Assembly: GCF_000210295.1 (NCBI RefSeq)
Contig: NC_026734.1
Span: 62,001-126,000, forward strand
Source of the DNA: Trypanosoma brucei gambiense DAL972
Lineage: Eukaryota; Euglenozoa; Kinetoplastea; Trypanosomatida; Trypanosomatidae
Reading direction: 5' to 3'
Length of the DNA stretch: 64,000 nucleotides
Below the pieces are notes generated by a model, which searched no databases, was not told the DNA's origin, and saw only the letters and a program-made list of their open reading frames with translations. Position numbers and translations under genes: made by a program. Position 1 is the first letter of the stretch, and each line of letters starts with the position of its first letter. Positions 31,605 through 41,311 of the stretch are shown piece by piece.

Positions 31605-32885
31605 ATGGGTTGTGCAGGGAGTCAGCAGCAAAAACCTCGTAGCAATCAAAATATACGTACAAAAGATGAAGGTGTGGGACCCACCGAACCCTTTGGTGCT
31701 CAAAACGGGGACGAATTTCGTTCGTGCGAGCTGTCCACCGTCGAAAGACCGATACGACTGGCTTCACCAGGCTCGCTGAGTCGGCTTGAAACGCAACAAA
31801 ATTGCAGAGAGACATTACACCGACGCAGAAAGGCTTCAAAAATCAGTGGGAAGGACAACTTTTATTTTTCCCACTGTAGCGTAGGGGGCAACGGGCGATC
31901 GAAGAGTAGAGAGACTTATAAACTCGCAAGCCAAGATACCTTTGCTGACGGGGAGATGACTTTAACCATTCTTAGCAATTCCAGCTCCCCCCAGCTGCTT
32001 CGTATCCAGCCGTCAGAGCGGGCACAACAGGGTGATGGGACGTGGGAATGGTGGTATGAACAAGTGGAGAAGCTGCTTGTGACCAAGGACTGTAACTCGC
32101 GTACAAGGCTTCAGGACATCCCCAACCGCCTGACAAGGCAATACGATGCGGACAAAGAGCATGTGGAGCTGGACCTGAGTTGGTGTTTTATGGAACGTTC
32201 TGCCCCGTATGTTCTGAGTCGCCTTCTTGCAAGTCCTTATCTGGTGGAAATTCGATGGGTTACAGCCTTGCGGCTCGACGGCAACTACTTCACAGATGAT
32301 GGATTCGGAAGCATGCTGGAGGTAATGAGTACCGTAAATGAAACGCAACTGACTTTGCCCCTTTTAAGGCATCTGTATCTTAATAATATGAACCTTGACC
32401 ATCATAGCCTTCATGGGATTTTGTTTTACTTGTTTCCAGTGGACGATGCCTGCTACCCTTCCGTGGGTTTGACTTCCGATAGCCGAGCGATCGCAGGAAG
32501 AGCGTTTGGAAAGCCCCCAAAGGCGTATTTGCCCTTCAGCAGTGCCCCGCGTATCGCTCTGTTTCCATCGCTGACAGTACTCAGCTTGTGCGATAATCCT
32601 GGGATCGGGAACCTCGGTCTCATAGAGTTGTTAAGGTGTTTTCTTGCATCACATTACGAGCATCGGGTCCTGCCTGTGCTCGACATGTCTCGCTGTGGCA
32701 TCGATGAGGTGGGTGCAAGATGTATTCGTGAATATATTGAGAAGCTCCCACTCGCAGTGGAGGAAAACCGTGCGGTGGTGACCACCCAGCGCATTGTGCT
32801 GTATGGAAACAGGCACAGTGCTGATCGCGTAGTTGCCGCCGACCCGGACGATTCGCCGTACGATACTGCGAGTGTTGTGGGATAG
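31605..32885 (+). CDS. Leucine-rich-repeat protein with predicted N-myristoylation/palmitoylation signal
   Basis: The open frame extends upstream to an ATG at 31470, but the likely splice acceptor (31478-31479) removes that codon. The first ATG in the mature RNA is then at 31605 and gives a 426-residue protein starting MGCAGSQQQK. Gly2, Cys3 and Ser6 form a classic dual-acylation signal (myristate plus palmitate), predicting attachment to the flagellar, pellicular or endosomal membrane. Residues about 50-180 are polar and low in complexity. Residues about 190-400 carry ribonuclease-inhibitor-like leucine-rich repeats, such as VTALRLDGNYFTDDGF, LRHLYLNNMNLD, LTVLSLCDNPGIGNLGL and LPVLDMSRCGIDEVGA. 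The exact partner is unknown. Confidence 0.78.
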   Translation: MGCAGSQQQKPRSNQNIRTKDEGVGPTEPFGAQNGDEFRSCELSTVERPIRLASPGSLSRLETQQNCRETLHRRRKASKISGKDNFYFSHCSVGGNGRSKSRETYKLASQDTFADGEMTLTILSNSSSPQLLRIQPSERAQQGDGTWEWWYEQVEKLLVTKDCNSRTRLQDIPNRLTRQYDADKEHVELDLSWCFMERSAPYVLSRLLASPYLVEIRWVTALRLDGNYFTDDGFGSMLEVMSTVNETQLTLPLLRHLYLNNMNLDHHSLHGILFYLFPVDDACYPSVGLTSDSRAIAGRAFGKPPKAYLPFSSAPRIALFPSLTVLSLCDNPGIGNLGLIELLRCFLASHYEHRVLPVLDMSRCGIDEVGARCIREYIEKLPLAVEENRAVVTTQRIVLYGNRHSADRVVAADPDDSPYDTASVVG

Positions 32886-33771
32886 GGGTGTGGCAGGACA
32901 CGTAACGTGAAGCAGCATAGAAATTGCTATATTTTATAACGCATCCCGGCCAGTGGCTATGCAACTCAGCTGGTGATGGTCTTGTACGAAATTCTCAATG
33001 CTCGTATCGTGTGACGTAAAACAGCACAACTGCTGTTGTATTTTCTTGCTATACATGACGACAAAACGAAAAAAAAAAGAGATTGCGCAGGTATGCTTAC
33101 GTGTATGTTTCTACATTGCGGTGGGCCGCATGCTAGTGAGGAGGGAATGCCAAACGTAGGTCTGATCCCTTCCATTCATTGTCGCCATTCTTAGTTGATA
33201 GAAGTGACTGATAACCAAGCGCCTGCGCAAAACCGTTCTGCTGCTACAGACCCTTCATGCGCGGAGGGCGCTGTAGTTGCTTTATTGCCAGAGGGCGGGA
33301 AACAAAGCGGTCGACGTACACACACGTACATACATATTTGCGTGTACATGTGCACATATTCTTTTCTTGACCTCCAGCGATTTGTTTTTTTTCTTTTGAT
33401 ACCGCCGAAATTTTATGTTTTTTTTTCACCAGCACGCAAAAAAGCACGCGAATCTATGCCAATCTTGTAGAACGTTATATGAGTACGGAATGGAGCGCTA
33501 GGGGGGATGACGAGTGGGCGCCCCTCAGAGGGAAGTATCGGAATGGGACGAACCGCTCCTTTGTGGGAACACGGGCCACCCTTAAGACAATACCTTGCAA
33601 TAAAGGTCTTTTTTTTTACTACTCGCGTTGCGCATCGCACATAGGTCTGCATTCTTTCTTTTTCCCTTCCCCGCTGTAGGGCATAGGTGTTTCTTCGGTT
33701 GAGGCATTATCGTTGGCGGAGATCGAAGTAGGTTAACATACGGGTACAAGTGCAAGTGAGCTGAAGTGGCT
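32886..33771 (+). other. Intergenic region, 886 bp
   Basis: Two good pyrimidine tracts occur. The T-rich one near 33384-33427 has an AG at about 33431 and is followed by a 66-codon ATG frame (33479-33679). The second, at 33650-33677, ends in an AG at 33678-33679 and serves the next gene. The 66-codon frame could be a tiny gene or 5' leader; I could not support it further. Confidence 0.5.
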
Positions 33772-34023
33772 ATGTTTCGCTCGTCGATGGTAGTGCGGTC
33801 CTTTACGCAGGAATCTTTTTATCGCATGAGCAAGTACATCAAGAGCCGCAACCCCAACGAGAGGTACCTGCGCACTGGCCACATTGTACTTGAAACGCTA
33901 AAGAGGTACCATTCGTATGTGTTGGCCCTGGTATTTACTCTGGGGGTCACGTGCTACGACCAAATCAAGCACCCAGAGAAAATTAGAGTACCCGTACACG
34001 ATGGTCGATCACTTGTTCTTTAG
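33772..34023 (+). CDS. Small single-pass membrane protein, probably mitochondrial
   Basis: The 83-residue product starts MFRSSMVVRSFTQ, a basic, hydroxylated N-terminus like a mitochondrial presequence. It has one hydrophobic segment, YVLALVFTLGVTCYDQI (about 48-64), and a polar tail. The ATG at 33772 is the first after a very clear pyrimidine tract and AG (33678-33679), which supports a real gene and this start. Size and layout resemble accessory subunits of respiratory complexes or ATP synthase, but I cannot assign one. No cysteine pairs or heme motifs are visible. Confidence 0.65.
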   Translation: MFRSSMVVRSFTQESFYRMSKYIKSRNPNERYLRTGHIVLETLKRYHSYVLALVFTLGVTCYDQIKHPEKIRVPVHDGRSLVL

Positions 34024-34342
34024 TACATAGCCCGGAGAATGTTTGGTGGCCGCCAAAGTTGTCAAATTCCTTTGGCGCGCATGTATACGTAAACGCGTGT
34101 GAGAGCGTACGGTGGCTTATTGATTCTGACTGCTATATATATTTTTTCGAATGCCATATAGTCGAGTTGTTCGGTCTCTGTCTTTTTCTGTTGCTGGTGC
34201 GCTTTGTAGCACTGAGCCCAACGTCTCTCTCCCTTGTTTACACATCTACGGGGTTTCTATGTATATATATATTACATGGGTATCACTTTCAGTTTACTGC
34301 CGGTAGTTTGCTGAAGTCTCAGTAGTGCTCTAGCGAGCTACG
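34024..34342 (+). other. Intergenic region
   Basis: This 319 bp stretch holds 3' and 5' UTR sequence with a pyrimidine-rich part (about 34160-34245) and a short TA run near 34261. A hydrophobic 88-codon frame here (34059-34325) is T-rich UTR rather than a gene. Confidence 0.55.
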
Positions 34343-35716
34343 ATGAGTCGTTTTGCCGCAAGCGGTGACGGGAAGGTTGTGGCAAGGAAGGAAAGAGCTT
34401 TAATGTCGGTCAAGAACTTCATTGAGTTGATCCCACTTGACATCGACCTCGAAACGACACGGCAACTTGTTTTAAAGGGAAAAAATATCACAGCAATTCC
34501 GCTAAATATCGGTACTCTTCTTCGAGAGGTTCGGAGGTTGGATCTATCAACTAATGATGTGCGTGATATAACACCGTTGGCGACGCTCGCCAACCTCACA
34601 TCTATAAATCTCACGCGAAACCCTCACCTCCTATCCATAGCACCCCTTGCGTCTCTACACCTTATCGTAGTCGTCGTGGCTCACTGTGGCCTCCGATCGC
34701 TTGTCGGCCTTGAAGGTAGTGCAGAGACGCTCAAAACCCTCGTGGTGAACGACAACAATTTGCTCCTGCGGTCACCCTCTGGAAAATGCGTAGAAGGAGC
34801 GGGTGCTGACGAAATCGCAACTGCAGTGAAGAACTATGAGGTTATCGCGGACCTTACGGAGTGCGAAACGCTCGTTCTCTCCAGGAACCCGCTCCTTTGT
34901 AGCCTATATGCGGGACCAACAGAGGAGGATAAGACTCATCCACAAAAGAAAGCTGAAGCGGGAGAGGAAACAAAATGCGAACCAGATTGGGAACACCCTC
35001 TGTCTGCAATCGTGAAGATGACCTGTCTGAAGAAACTTTCACTTAGCGGCTGTGGCTTAACGTCTTTACCGCGACACTGGTTTATACCCAAGGTCACAGA
35101 GCTGCGGCTGAGTCAGAACAAACTGAAGAGTTTGGTTCCAGAAGGTGTTCTTTTTCGTTCTGTGAAAATTTTGGACGTTAGCCACAATGAATTGAAGGAG
35201 GCGTCTACGTTGCGGCGGTGTCGCTTTGTTTACCACTTAGGTGTTCGCGGTAATCCATTTGTGGAAGATGGTAATGTGTCTACGGGGGTAAAGAGAAAGG
35301 CGGGGAAGGGAGACGACGACGACAAGAGCGAAAGCCCACCTCCAGCGAAAAAGAATCTTGGGGCAGTGCTGCAGTACCTCATGCGGATTATGCCCCACTT
35401 AGAAATGGTGGACGGCACACCTTTGGCGCAACTGCTGCCGACCGAGCAAGACGATGAGCGGAAGGAAACTGTGGAGTTTACGGCCAATAAACAGGAAGAG
35501 AGTGCTGAAAGTGTGGCAGATGACGGCGGATCTAAAGTACCGAAAGAGGAAGATAATGCATTGGAACCTCCGGAAACATCAGAGTTGGGCAAACCTGCCA
35601 TCGTCCGACGGGGGCAAACAAACTTGCTCGCTACAAAGAAGAGGAGGCTCTCTGCTGAGGGCGCGGTCGTCACGCAACTACTGCTTAAAAGAAAGACTGA
35701 GGCCTCAGGTTGGTAA
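34343..35716 (+). CDS. Leucine-rich-repeat protein (SDS22-like repeats) with acidic, basic-tipped tail
   Basis: The 457-residue protein has leucine-rich repeats from about residue 40 to 310, for example VRRLDLSTNDVRDITPL, LTSINLTRNPHLLSIAPL, LKKLSLSGCGLTSLP, VTELRLSQNKLKSL and VKILDVSHNELKEAS. They end in an LRR cap, MPHLEMVDGTPL (about 352). A Lys/Asp-rich insert (about 310-335) precedes the cap. The tail (370-457) is acidic and ends in a basic KKRRLS segment that could be a nuclear localisation signal. LRR proteins of this type are docking platforms, often for PP1 or cytoskeletal partners. I see no catalytic domain and cannot name the ortholog. Confidence 0.8.
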   Translation: MSRFAASGDGKVVARKERALMSVKNFIELIPLDIDLETTRQLVLKGKNITAIPLNIGTLLREVRRLDLSTNDVRDITPLATLANLTSINLTRNPHLLSIAPLASLHLIVVVVAHCGLRSLVGLEGSAETLKTLVVNDNNLLLRSPSGKCVEGAGADEIATAVKNYEVIADLTECETLVLSRNPLLCSLYAGPTEEDKTHPQKKAEAGEETKCEPDWEHPLSAIVKMTCLKKLSLSGCGLTSLPRHWFIPKVTELRLSQNKLKSLVPEGVLFRSVKILDVSHNELKEASTLRRCRFVYHLGVRGNPFVEDGNVSTGVKRKAGKGDDDDKSESPPPAKKNLGAVLQYLMRIMPHLEMVDGTPLAQLLPTEQDDERKETVEFTANKQEESAESVADDGGSKVPKEEDNALEPPETSELGKPAIVRRGQTNLLATKKRRLSAEGAVVTQLLLKRKTEASGW

Positions 35717-36146
35717 GCGAAACGCATTGCCGACACTGTGCCTCAGCTTCTCGGTGCGACAAAAGAGGTGGCCCAGGTGTGCCGATGAAACGCCTTAAAT
35801 TTTTCAAGTAGTACATCAGTTAAGTTTTACACGTAGAATCTCTCTGTATTGTCGACAGACACTGCGTGTTTGCCTATCTCCTCATACCTTGCGTGTTGCT
35901 AAGGATTGGTGATAACTTTTTCCCGCTACAACAAAAATATTTGTTTGTTAAAAACCTATAATCAGAACCATATTCTGCCGGTTAGTTGTATACCCACATT
36001 AGTGAATATGAGGTTGGTTCTCACATAACCATGGGGAGCCGCACACATCATCAATACCCGATAATAAACCTGTACAGCTTAATGTATACTTAAACTTCTA
36101 TGCTCTTTCCCCCCTTTTTTTACCATTCTCACTACTGTGAACAGTA
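35717..36146 (+). other. Intergenic region
   Basis: This 430 bp stretch is AT-rich (about 35920-36100), with a pyrimidine tract at 36102-36131 just before the next ATG. No gene seen. Confidence 0.6.
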
Positions 36147-36656
36147 ATGTGGCGGGTGAAACCCTTAGTTTGGTTGGCTGCTCGCGATGTCAACACCCTC
36201 CGTACTGTCTCTTCACTTCACTCCAGAACCCGGCAAGAGGATGTCACCATCAGTGGAAATGACAAAGTGACAAGAAATAGGGGGCGTAACTACGCAGCGG
36301 CACCATCTGGATGCTTTCGCTTTGATTTACCGACTGCATCGCTGCATTCGGAACTTTCAAGAGGCCGTCGTTATGACGTACCGAAGGGAAAATCATGTAG
36401 TGGCCAATGGGCCTCAAAAGGTAAAATATGCACAACTACCAATAATGGGAGAGCTGCAGTGGGAACAGGTAAGGAACCTTCAATGGGACCGCTTCCATCT
36501 TCCCGGAGTTCCGGCACCCGATTCCCAGTTGATTATCGACGGATGAAAGAGTCTCGCAAGGTGGAGGCTGGTAATGCTGTGAATTCAACAATATCGAGTA
36601 GTGACAGCAGGGCACCGTCGAAACGAATTAATGTTCGAGTCATCGCTTTGGAGTAA
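36147..36656 (+). CDS. Hypothetical small protein, possible mitochondrial presequence
   Basis: I do not recognise this 169-residue protein. It starts MWRVKPLVWLAARDVNTLRT, which could be a mitochondrial targeting helix. The rest is basic and Ser/Gly-rich without a visible fold. An overlapping plus-one frame (about 36271-36543) looks more protein-like than the annotated one over part of its length and contains ALIYRLHRCIRNF, resembling a LYR-type motif. Either frame could be the coding one, or the gene may contain a frameshift. A pyrimidine tract sits just before the ATG. Confidence 0.45.
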   Translation: MWRVKPLVWLAARDVNTLRTVSSLHSRTRQEDVTISGNDKVTRNRGRNYAAAPSGCFRFDLPTASLHSELSRGRRYDVPKGKSCSGQWASKGKICTTTNNGRAAVGTGKEPSMGPLPSSRSSGTRFPVDYRRMKESRKVEAGNAVNSTISSSDSRAPSKRINVRVIALE

Positions 36657-37472
36657 CCGGAACAAACATCGTCACCCCCTCCCTTTTATTCATCACACAC
36701 ATAGTTTCTTCACAGTTATTTTGTTTTCTCGTACCATTGCTCGCTCGATTGTACTCTTTTCTCTGCCTAATTTGTTTCTTTCCATGCCGAGAGTGGAGTC
36801 AGGCACATATAGATGTTTGTACACTTTCTCGCGCCGCAACTTACTTGCGTAGTAACTTCTGAGACTAAGCAATGCCTCTTTTTGGAAAATTGTGAAGGAA
36901 AATCCCTCTTTTTTTCTTACCTTGCTGCTCTTTTTAGGTTAACTCAGTGGTTTTCCCGCTAGACCTCTTCTCACCATACCCTTTCGCATGTCGTACCTTC
37001 TGTATGGACGGCGTGCGCGTTTGTGTGGGTAGAGCGGGTGTGGAAGTTGTGATTGCGCCTTTTGATGGTTGCTTTTCCCACATGATGTACCGGTTCTACA
37101 ACGAAGACATATCATTTTGGATATGCGGAACTCAGATCTCTGTGTTGGCACAATTGTCTTTTGCTATGAGAGTGAAGGGCGCGTTGAGTGGGAAGCCATG
37201 CCGAATTTAGTGCGAGGCCATCCTAATTAAGGTACCCGAGAGCGCGGTGAGTTGTGTTACTTTCCGTATTGGAGTACAGTTGTGTATACTGTTTGATTCT
37301 ATTCGCTTTGGTATCTAGCACAGCCGGTGGCTAGGACGAAAGTTGCTCGAGGAAAAGTGCTTGCTTTTACGCTGTCTTTCGTATTTGCTGCCCTTTTCTC
37401 AAAGCCAACTCTTTCTCCTTTATCCTTCGTTCTCCACTTCACGTGACGATAGCATATAACTGAAGGAAGCTT
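36657..37472 (+). other. Intergenic region with 154 bp direct repeat and a possible small ORF
   Basis: A strong pyrimidine tract (about 36904-36935) ends in AG at 36936-36937. It is followed by an ATG at 37004 opening a 68-codon frame to 37210 (starting MDGVRVCVGRAG) that runs into the direct repeat. This may be a tiny gene or part of the long 5' region of the next gene. Further pyrimidine-rich sequence lies at 37375-37440. Confidence 0.5.
37139..37292 (+). repeat. 154 bp direct repeat, copy 1
   Basis: This segment recurs at 42689-42842 with a single mismatch (TTGG here, TTAG in the other copy). It contains a KpnI-type GGTACC and two short in-frame stops. Similarity ends abruptly at both ends. 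It lies upstream of the metallophosphoesterase gene. Confidence 0.95.
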
Positions 37473-40400
37473 ATGAATGTTACTAACCCCTCCACTGTCA
37501 GGTACGCCGATGCATTCATGTCGTACTTGCGATTTCTCGAGAAGGATGTGTGGTGGACAATAGTGTATGTCATATTCTTGGCGTGGATGTATTTGTTTCA
37601 CGCCCCATTTCGAGTCCACAATGTTTGGCGAACCGATTGGTATGCGCAGGTGACGAAGGTGTTGCAAGTATGGATTGGCGTTGTTGTTTTCCTTTTTCAT
37701 ACCGGCTCGGGGTTTTTTCAACCCCAAAGGTCTCTGCAGGCAGAAATTTGCAATGCCGACGATGATACTGTTGCCACGATTTTTTTCCCAATCTTCAGCA
37801 CAACGACACTTATAATCTTGTACATTCACAGCAAGAAGCGTGTCTGGGGCCTGGGTGTGACGTATGGTTCTAGTACAATCGTGGTTGTGTTGAATTCCTT
37901 ACTTCTTTCGCTATTTTCTACCGTACATTTTGCGTACGGTATGCGAATTCAAGACTTTGAGCACTCCTCGTTGTTGAAGGGTGCCGTGGGTGTGCTCTTT
38001 CCATCACCAAAGCAGACACTTTTCCCGACGCTGCTACTGTTGAGTGTCATCAATGTACTTTTTATAACTTTTGACTATCAGTACAAAAAGCGTTGCGGGT
38101 TTGATCCGCTGCGCGGACTATTATGGAGTGAGGTTTGCCGTTCGCGAAAGGCACACGAAGTCGTTCCCACTACTATCCGAGATGGCTGCGATTGGCGAAA
38201 ACTTCAACCGAAGCCGAAACGAATATCGAAGGTTGAGCAGCCCTGGATTGTCTCACCAGAGGGGGGGAAACGGCTGAGCTTTGCGCTCTCTTCTCTGGAG
38301 ATCAAGCAGCTATCCGTGCAGTACCCAGTGAACCGACCGGGCATGGTTCCTTGGTTTTCAACTTTCATTGCGGGCACAGCCCTTCAGTCTGTCCTTGGAA
38401 ATTCGCTCAATTTTTTGACGTTTGATCAACGTGCCGTGGAGTCACAGATGAATCCCAAGGTGTTCAAGTTGAGTTTTACCAAACACAGATCGAAAATTAG
38501 CAAGTCATACAGCCTTTCCCGTGTGTCTGAATGCTCACCATCAACCAGTGTGGATGCTGTGTGCTGTGACCCGTACGGTGATGATGATTATGAAAATGTT
38601 TGGTTCGACTTCGTCGCGGACGTCGGAGATGGGTTTAACTCGACGTATGAGATGGCTCGTTTGATGGCACAACCTTTCCTCCGTCTAGCATCAAGTGATT
38701 CGGTGCAAACGCGAAGCGGACTCGTGAATTCAGTTTCTGTGCGCGACGGTGGAGGGAGAAGGGGTTTGATGACGCCACCTCTGACGGCCGGTGATGGAGC
38801 CTTCCTTGCTGTCGAAGGTAATGGACAGCAAAACAGATGCGGGCGGACGCTGTCGATGTGTGACTACGAACCCCAAGAGAACTTTTCCCTTCCCCGTGCA
38901 TCGTTTGTGGTGGTTGGTGGAGATTTGGCGTACCCGAATCCCACCAACGAAACGTACCGCACACGCCTGCTTGAACCGTACAACAACGCGCTTCGGTGCT
39001 GCGCACCTCTATGCAAGCTTGTGAAGAAATGGTACAATCGCCTCGTTGTGCCAGAGGAGGACAACAAAGATGTTGCCCGTATTCACATGCTGTCGGCGTC
39101 CAAAGTTTCGGAAATGACTCAGCGTAGAGATATAGCTGACATGTGTCTTGGTGAAGACGAGGTGGTACACAGCACTCCCCTACTGTTCGCCATCCCCGGT
39201 AACCACGACTGGTTAGATGGTCTCGTGACATTTAAGAAGTTTATCATTGACGAGAGTTGGATGGGTGGCTGGTTTATGCCCCAGAAGAGCTCCTTCTTTG
39301 TTATAAATCTCCCATATAACTGGTTTTTGCTGTGTGTCGATACAGGAAGTGTGACTGACATCGACCCAGGACAACGCAACTACTTCCTGAATTATATTGA
39401 GGAACACCTCGACGTTTCGTCCTGTGTGATTTTAATTTCCCATGAGCCTGGGTGGATTTACGAGGCGATGAACACCAATTTGACGTCGACGATGCAACCA
39501 GAGTTACACCGAGTAGTGGACGCCCTCGGTACACGCCTGCGCATGCGACTTTGTGGCGATATCCACCACTACTCTAGACACACACCTACAGACGCGCTTT
39601 CAGAGGCACCTGTTCTTGTTGTCAGCGGCGGTGGTGGTGCCTTTCTACACGGCGCCCGGAACAATACCGTTATTTATCAAGGAACAGAGTATAAGCGGGA
39701 GGCAGCGTTTCCTAGAGATAATCATGTCACATCGTTTCTGACGAGGTTGGTCGGCTTCCGCCTGATTAACTGGAAATTTGACATAATCGCTGGTTTTATG
39801 TGCTTCGGGCTCATAACCTCCTCGCTACCCTTGAACATGGAGGACAAAAAACTAGAGGAGATCGTGGACATCCACGTCCTTTTCTGTAGTACCGTAACCC
39901 GCACAGCCGAACTCTGTCTCTATACATTTGACAAAGGCATTATATCTTTGTTCGTGGCGGTGTGTTTCTTTATTGGTTTCTTCTCGGTTGGGTCAGGGAG
40001 AAAGAGTGTATGCTTTCGGATCGCATACTCTTTATGCTGGACGGCACTTGTTGTGTTCGCTTCATCTGGAATGTTAGCCGTTGTTCAAACAACGATGGCC
40101 TACATGATGAATCATGGCTTGATTCTATCAACGAAAGAACAATGGAGCAGTATGTTGGAGTCTCAGGTTCGTACCGCTGCGGATGACACATCCAATCACC
40201 TGATTGAGTGGTTGGGTGACGAGCATGCTCTCTCAAGGGGCATCGAAAGCCTGCGGTCGGCTGCACACGGTAGTGTCCTTGTTGGAGCCGCCTGTACGTT
40301 GTTGAGGAGTATGGATATGATTGAAAACTTGGCGTATCTTTCGTACCACGTCGGTACAAATGTCACGGGTACCCTCTCACACACGACTAACCGTGTTCAG

Positions 40401-40829
40401 GTTGTTCTGTACTATCTTCACATTCTTCTGATCTACTGGCTCTTGGCAACGCCGCTGCTTTCGTTTATTATCGGTGTATTTTTATTTGTATCTGTTCACT
40501 ACTTTGATTTAACATATGACGCGTCATATTCCTCATTTCAGATTGAGGATTACAAACACTTTTTGCGTTTCTGCTTGGATGGCAGAACGAGGTGTTTACA
40601 TGCTTACGTCGTTGCAGAAAAGTTTGTGCCGAAAGTTTGGATATGCGATGGCAGACACGTTACCGAGTGCAGGGACGAGAGAACCAAGCATCTTCCACCA
40701 CATCTAAAAAAACATCCAAGTCGCTGGGTACCACATGGGGTTTCGGGCACTGACTACACACCCACAGTACTAGAACATTTTGTTGTAAGACCACATCGGG
40801 TTACTCAGCCAGATCCTCTTCGTGAGTGA
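37473..40829 (+). CDS. Polytopic membrane protein with calcineurin-like metallophosphoesterase domain
   Basis: The 1118-residue protein has hydrophobic segments in its first 210 residues (about 27-43, 62-76, 100-118, 132-152, 193-207) and again near 765-1000. A metallophosphoesterase domain lies between them. Its metal-binding blocks are complete and in order: DVGDGFN (about 381), GGDLAYP (about 484), PGNHDW (about 575), SHEPGW (about 656) and GDIHHYSRH (about 694). Together these supply the Asp, Asn and His ligands for a two-metal centre. The same layout, a membrane-embedded metallophosphoesterase of over 1000 residues, occurs in plants, protists and some bacteria without a settled substrate. 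It should act at an internal or surface membrane. The 154 bp repeat lies within its upstream region. Confidence 0.85.
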   Translation: MNVTNPSTVRYADAFMSYLRFLEKDVWWTIVYVIFLAWMYLFHAPFRVHNVWRTDWYAQVTKVLQVWIGVVVFLFHTGSGFFQPQRSLQAEICNADDDTVATIFFPIFSTTTLIILYIHSKKRVWGLGVTYGSSTIVVVLNSLLLSLFSTVHFAYGMRIQDFEHSSLLKGAVGVLFPSPKQTLFPTLLLLSVINVLFITFDYQYKKRCGFDPLRGLLWSEVCRSRKAHEVVPTTIRDGCDWRKLQPKPKRISKVEQPWIVSPEGGKRLSFALSSLEIKQLSVQYPVNRPGMVPWFSTFIAGTALQSVLGNSLNFLTFDQRAVESQMNPKVFKLSFTKHRSKISKSYSLSRVSECSPSTSVDAVCCDPYGDDDYENVWFDFVADVGDGFNSTYEMARLMAQPFLRLASSDSVQTRSGLVNSVSVRDGGGRRGLMTPPLTAGDGAFLAVEGNGQQNRCGRTLSMCDYEPQENFSLPRASFVVVGGDLAYPNPTNETYRTRLLEPYNNALRCCAPLCKLVKKWYNRLVVPEEDNKDVARIHMLSASKVSEMTQRRDIADMCLGEDEVVHSTPLLFAIPGNHDWLDGLVTFKKFIIDESWMGGWFMPQKSSFFVINLPYNWFLLCVDTGSVTDIDPGQRNYFLNYIEEHLDVSSCVILISHEPGWIYEAMNTNLTSTMQPELHRVVDALGTRLRMRLCGDIHHYSRHTPTDALSEAPVLVVSGGGGAFLHGARNNTVIYQGTEYKREAAFPRDNHVTSFLTRLVGFRLINWKFDIIAGFMCFGLITSSLPLNMEDKKLEEIVDIHVLFCSTVTRTAELCLYTFDKGIISLFVAVCFFIGFFSVGSGRKSVCFRIAYSLCWTALVVFASSGMLAVVQTTMAYMMNHGLILSTKEQWSSMLESQVRTAADDTSNHLIEWLGDEHALSRGIESLRSAAHGSVLVGAACTLLRSMDMIENLAYLSYHVGTNVTGTLSHTTNRVQVVLYYLHILLIYWLLATPLLSFIIGVFLFVSVHYFDLTYDASYSSFQIEDYKHFLRFCLDGRTRCLHAYVVAEKFVPKVWICDGRHVTECRDERTKHLPPHLKKHPSRWVPHGVSGTDYTPTVLEHFVVRPHRVTQPDPLRE

Positions 40830-41311
40830 TTAGGTAAAACAAAGGTCCCCATCCTGACACTTGTTTTTTTTGTTATAATTTGTCGTATACGTCGCGCACG
40901 AATTGTGCGGTGCATCGCACATACTAAGCGACTGGTTGGGCTGTCTGTCCAGTGTGCGGTACCTGTCAGGATGTGAACGCAGTATATGGCATTTCTCTAA
41001 GGGTCTGGCGTTTTGAAGTTGTTTTTAGGCATCAATGCTGCTGTCGTCTTATCCTTTGTTACGCGTCACTGTGTTCCTGCTCAACGGTCACGCACCGGAG
41101 TGGGAGTTTCGGTAGTTGGCGCTTCATTGGATGCAATTTTCATTTCGTTTGCTTGGTTTATCTCATTATATTTTATTTCTTACCGTATTCACCTGTGCTG
41201 CTGTTATCTCATTACTGGCCCCCACCTTTCTTGTCTGCTTTTAGTACATTGTGGTACCTCGATACCGGGGAGGTTCCGAAGCACGCATACGGATCAAAGG
41301 GTGCCATTTTC
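40830..41311 (+). other. Intergenic region with splice acceptor for Rad1
   Basis: Pyrimidine-rich sequence (about 41190-41242) ends at AG 41243-41244, and the next ATG is 41312. The in-frame sequence upstream of 41312 is hydrophobic, Cys-rich UTR and not part of the protein. Confidence 0.65.
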
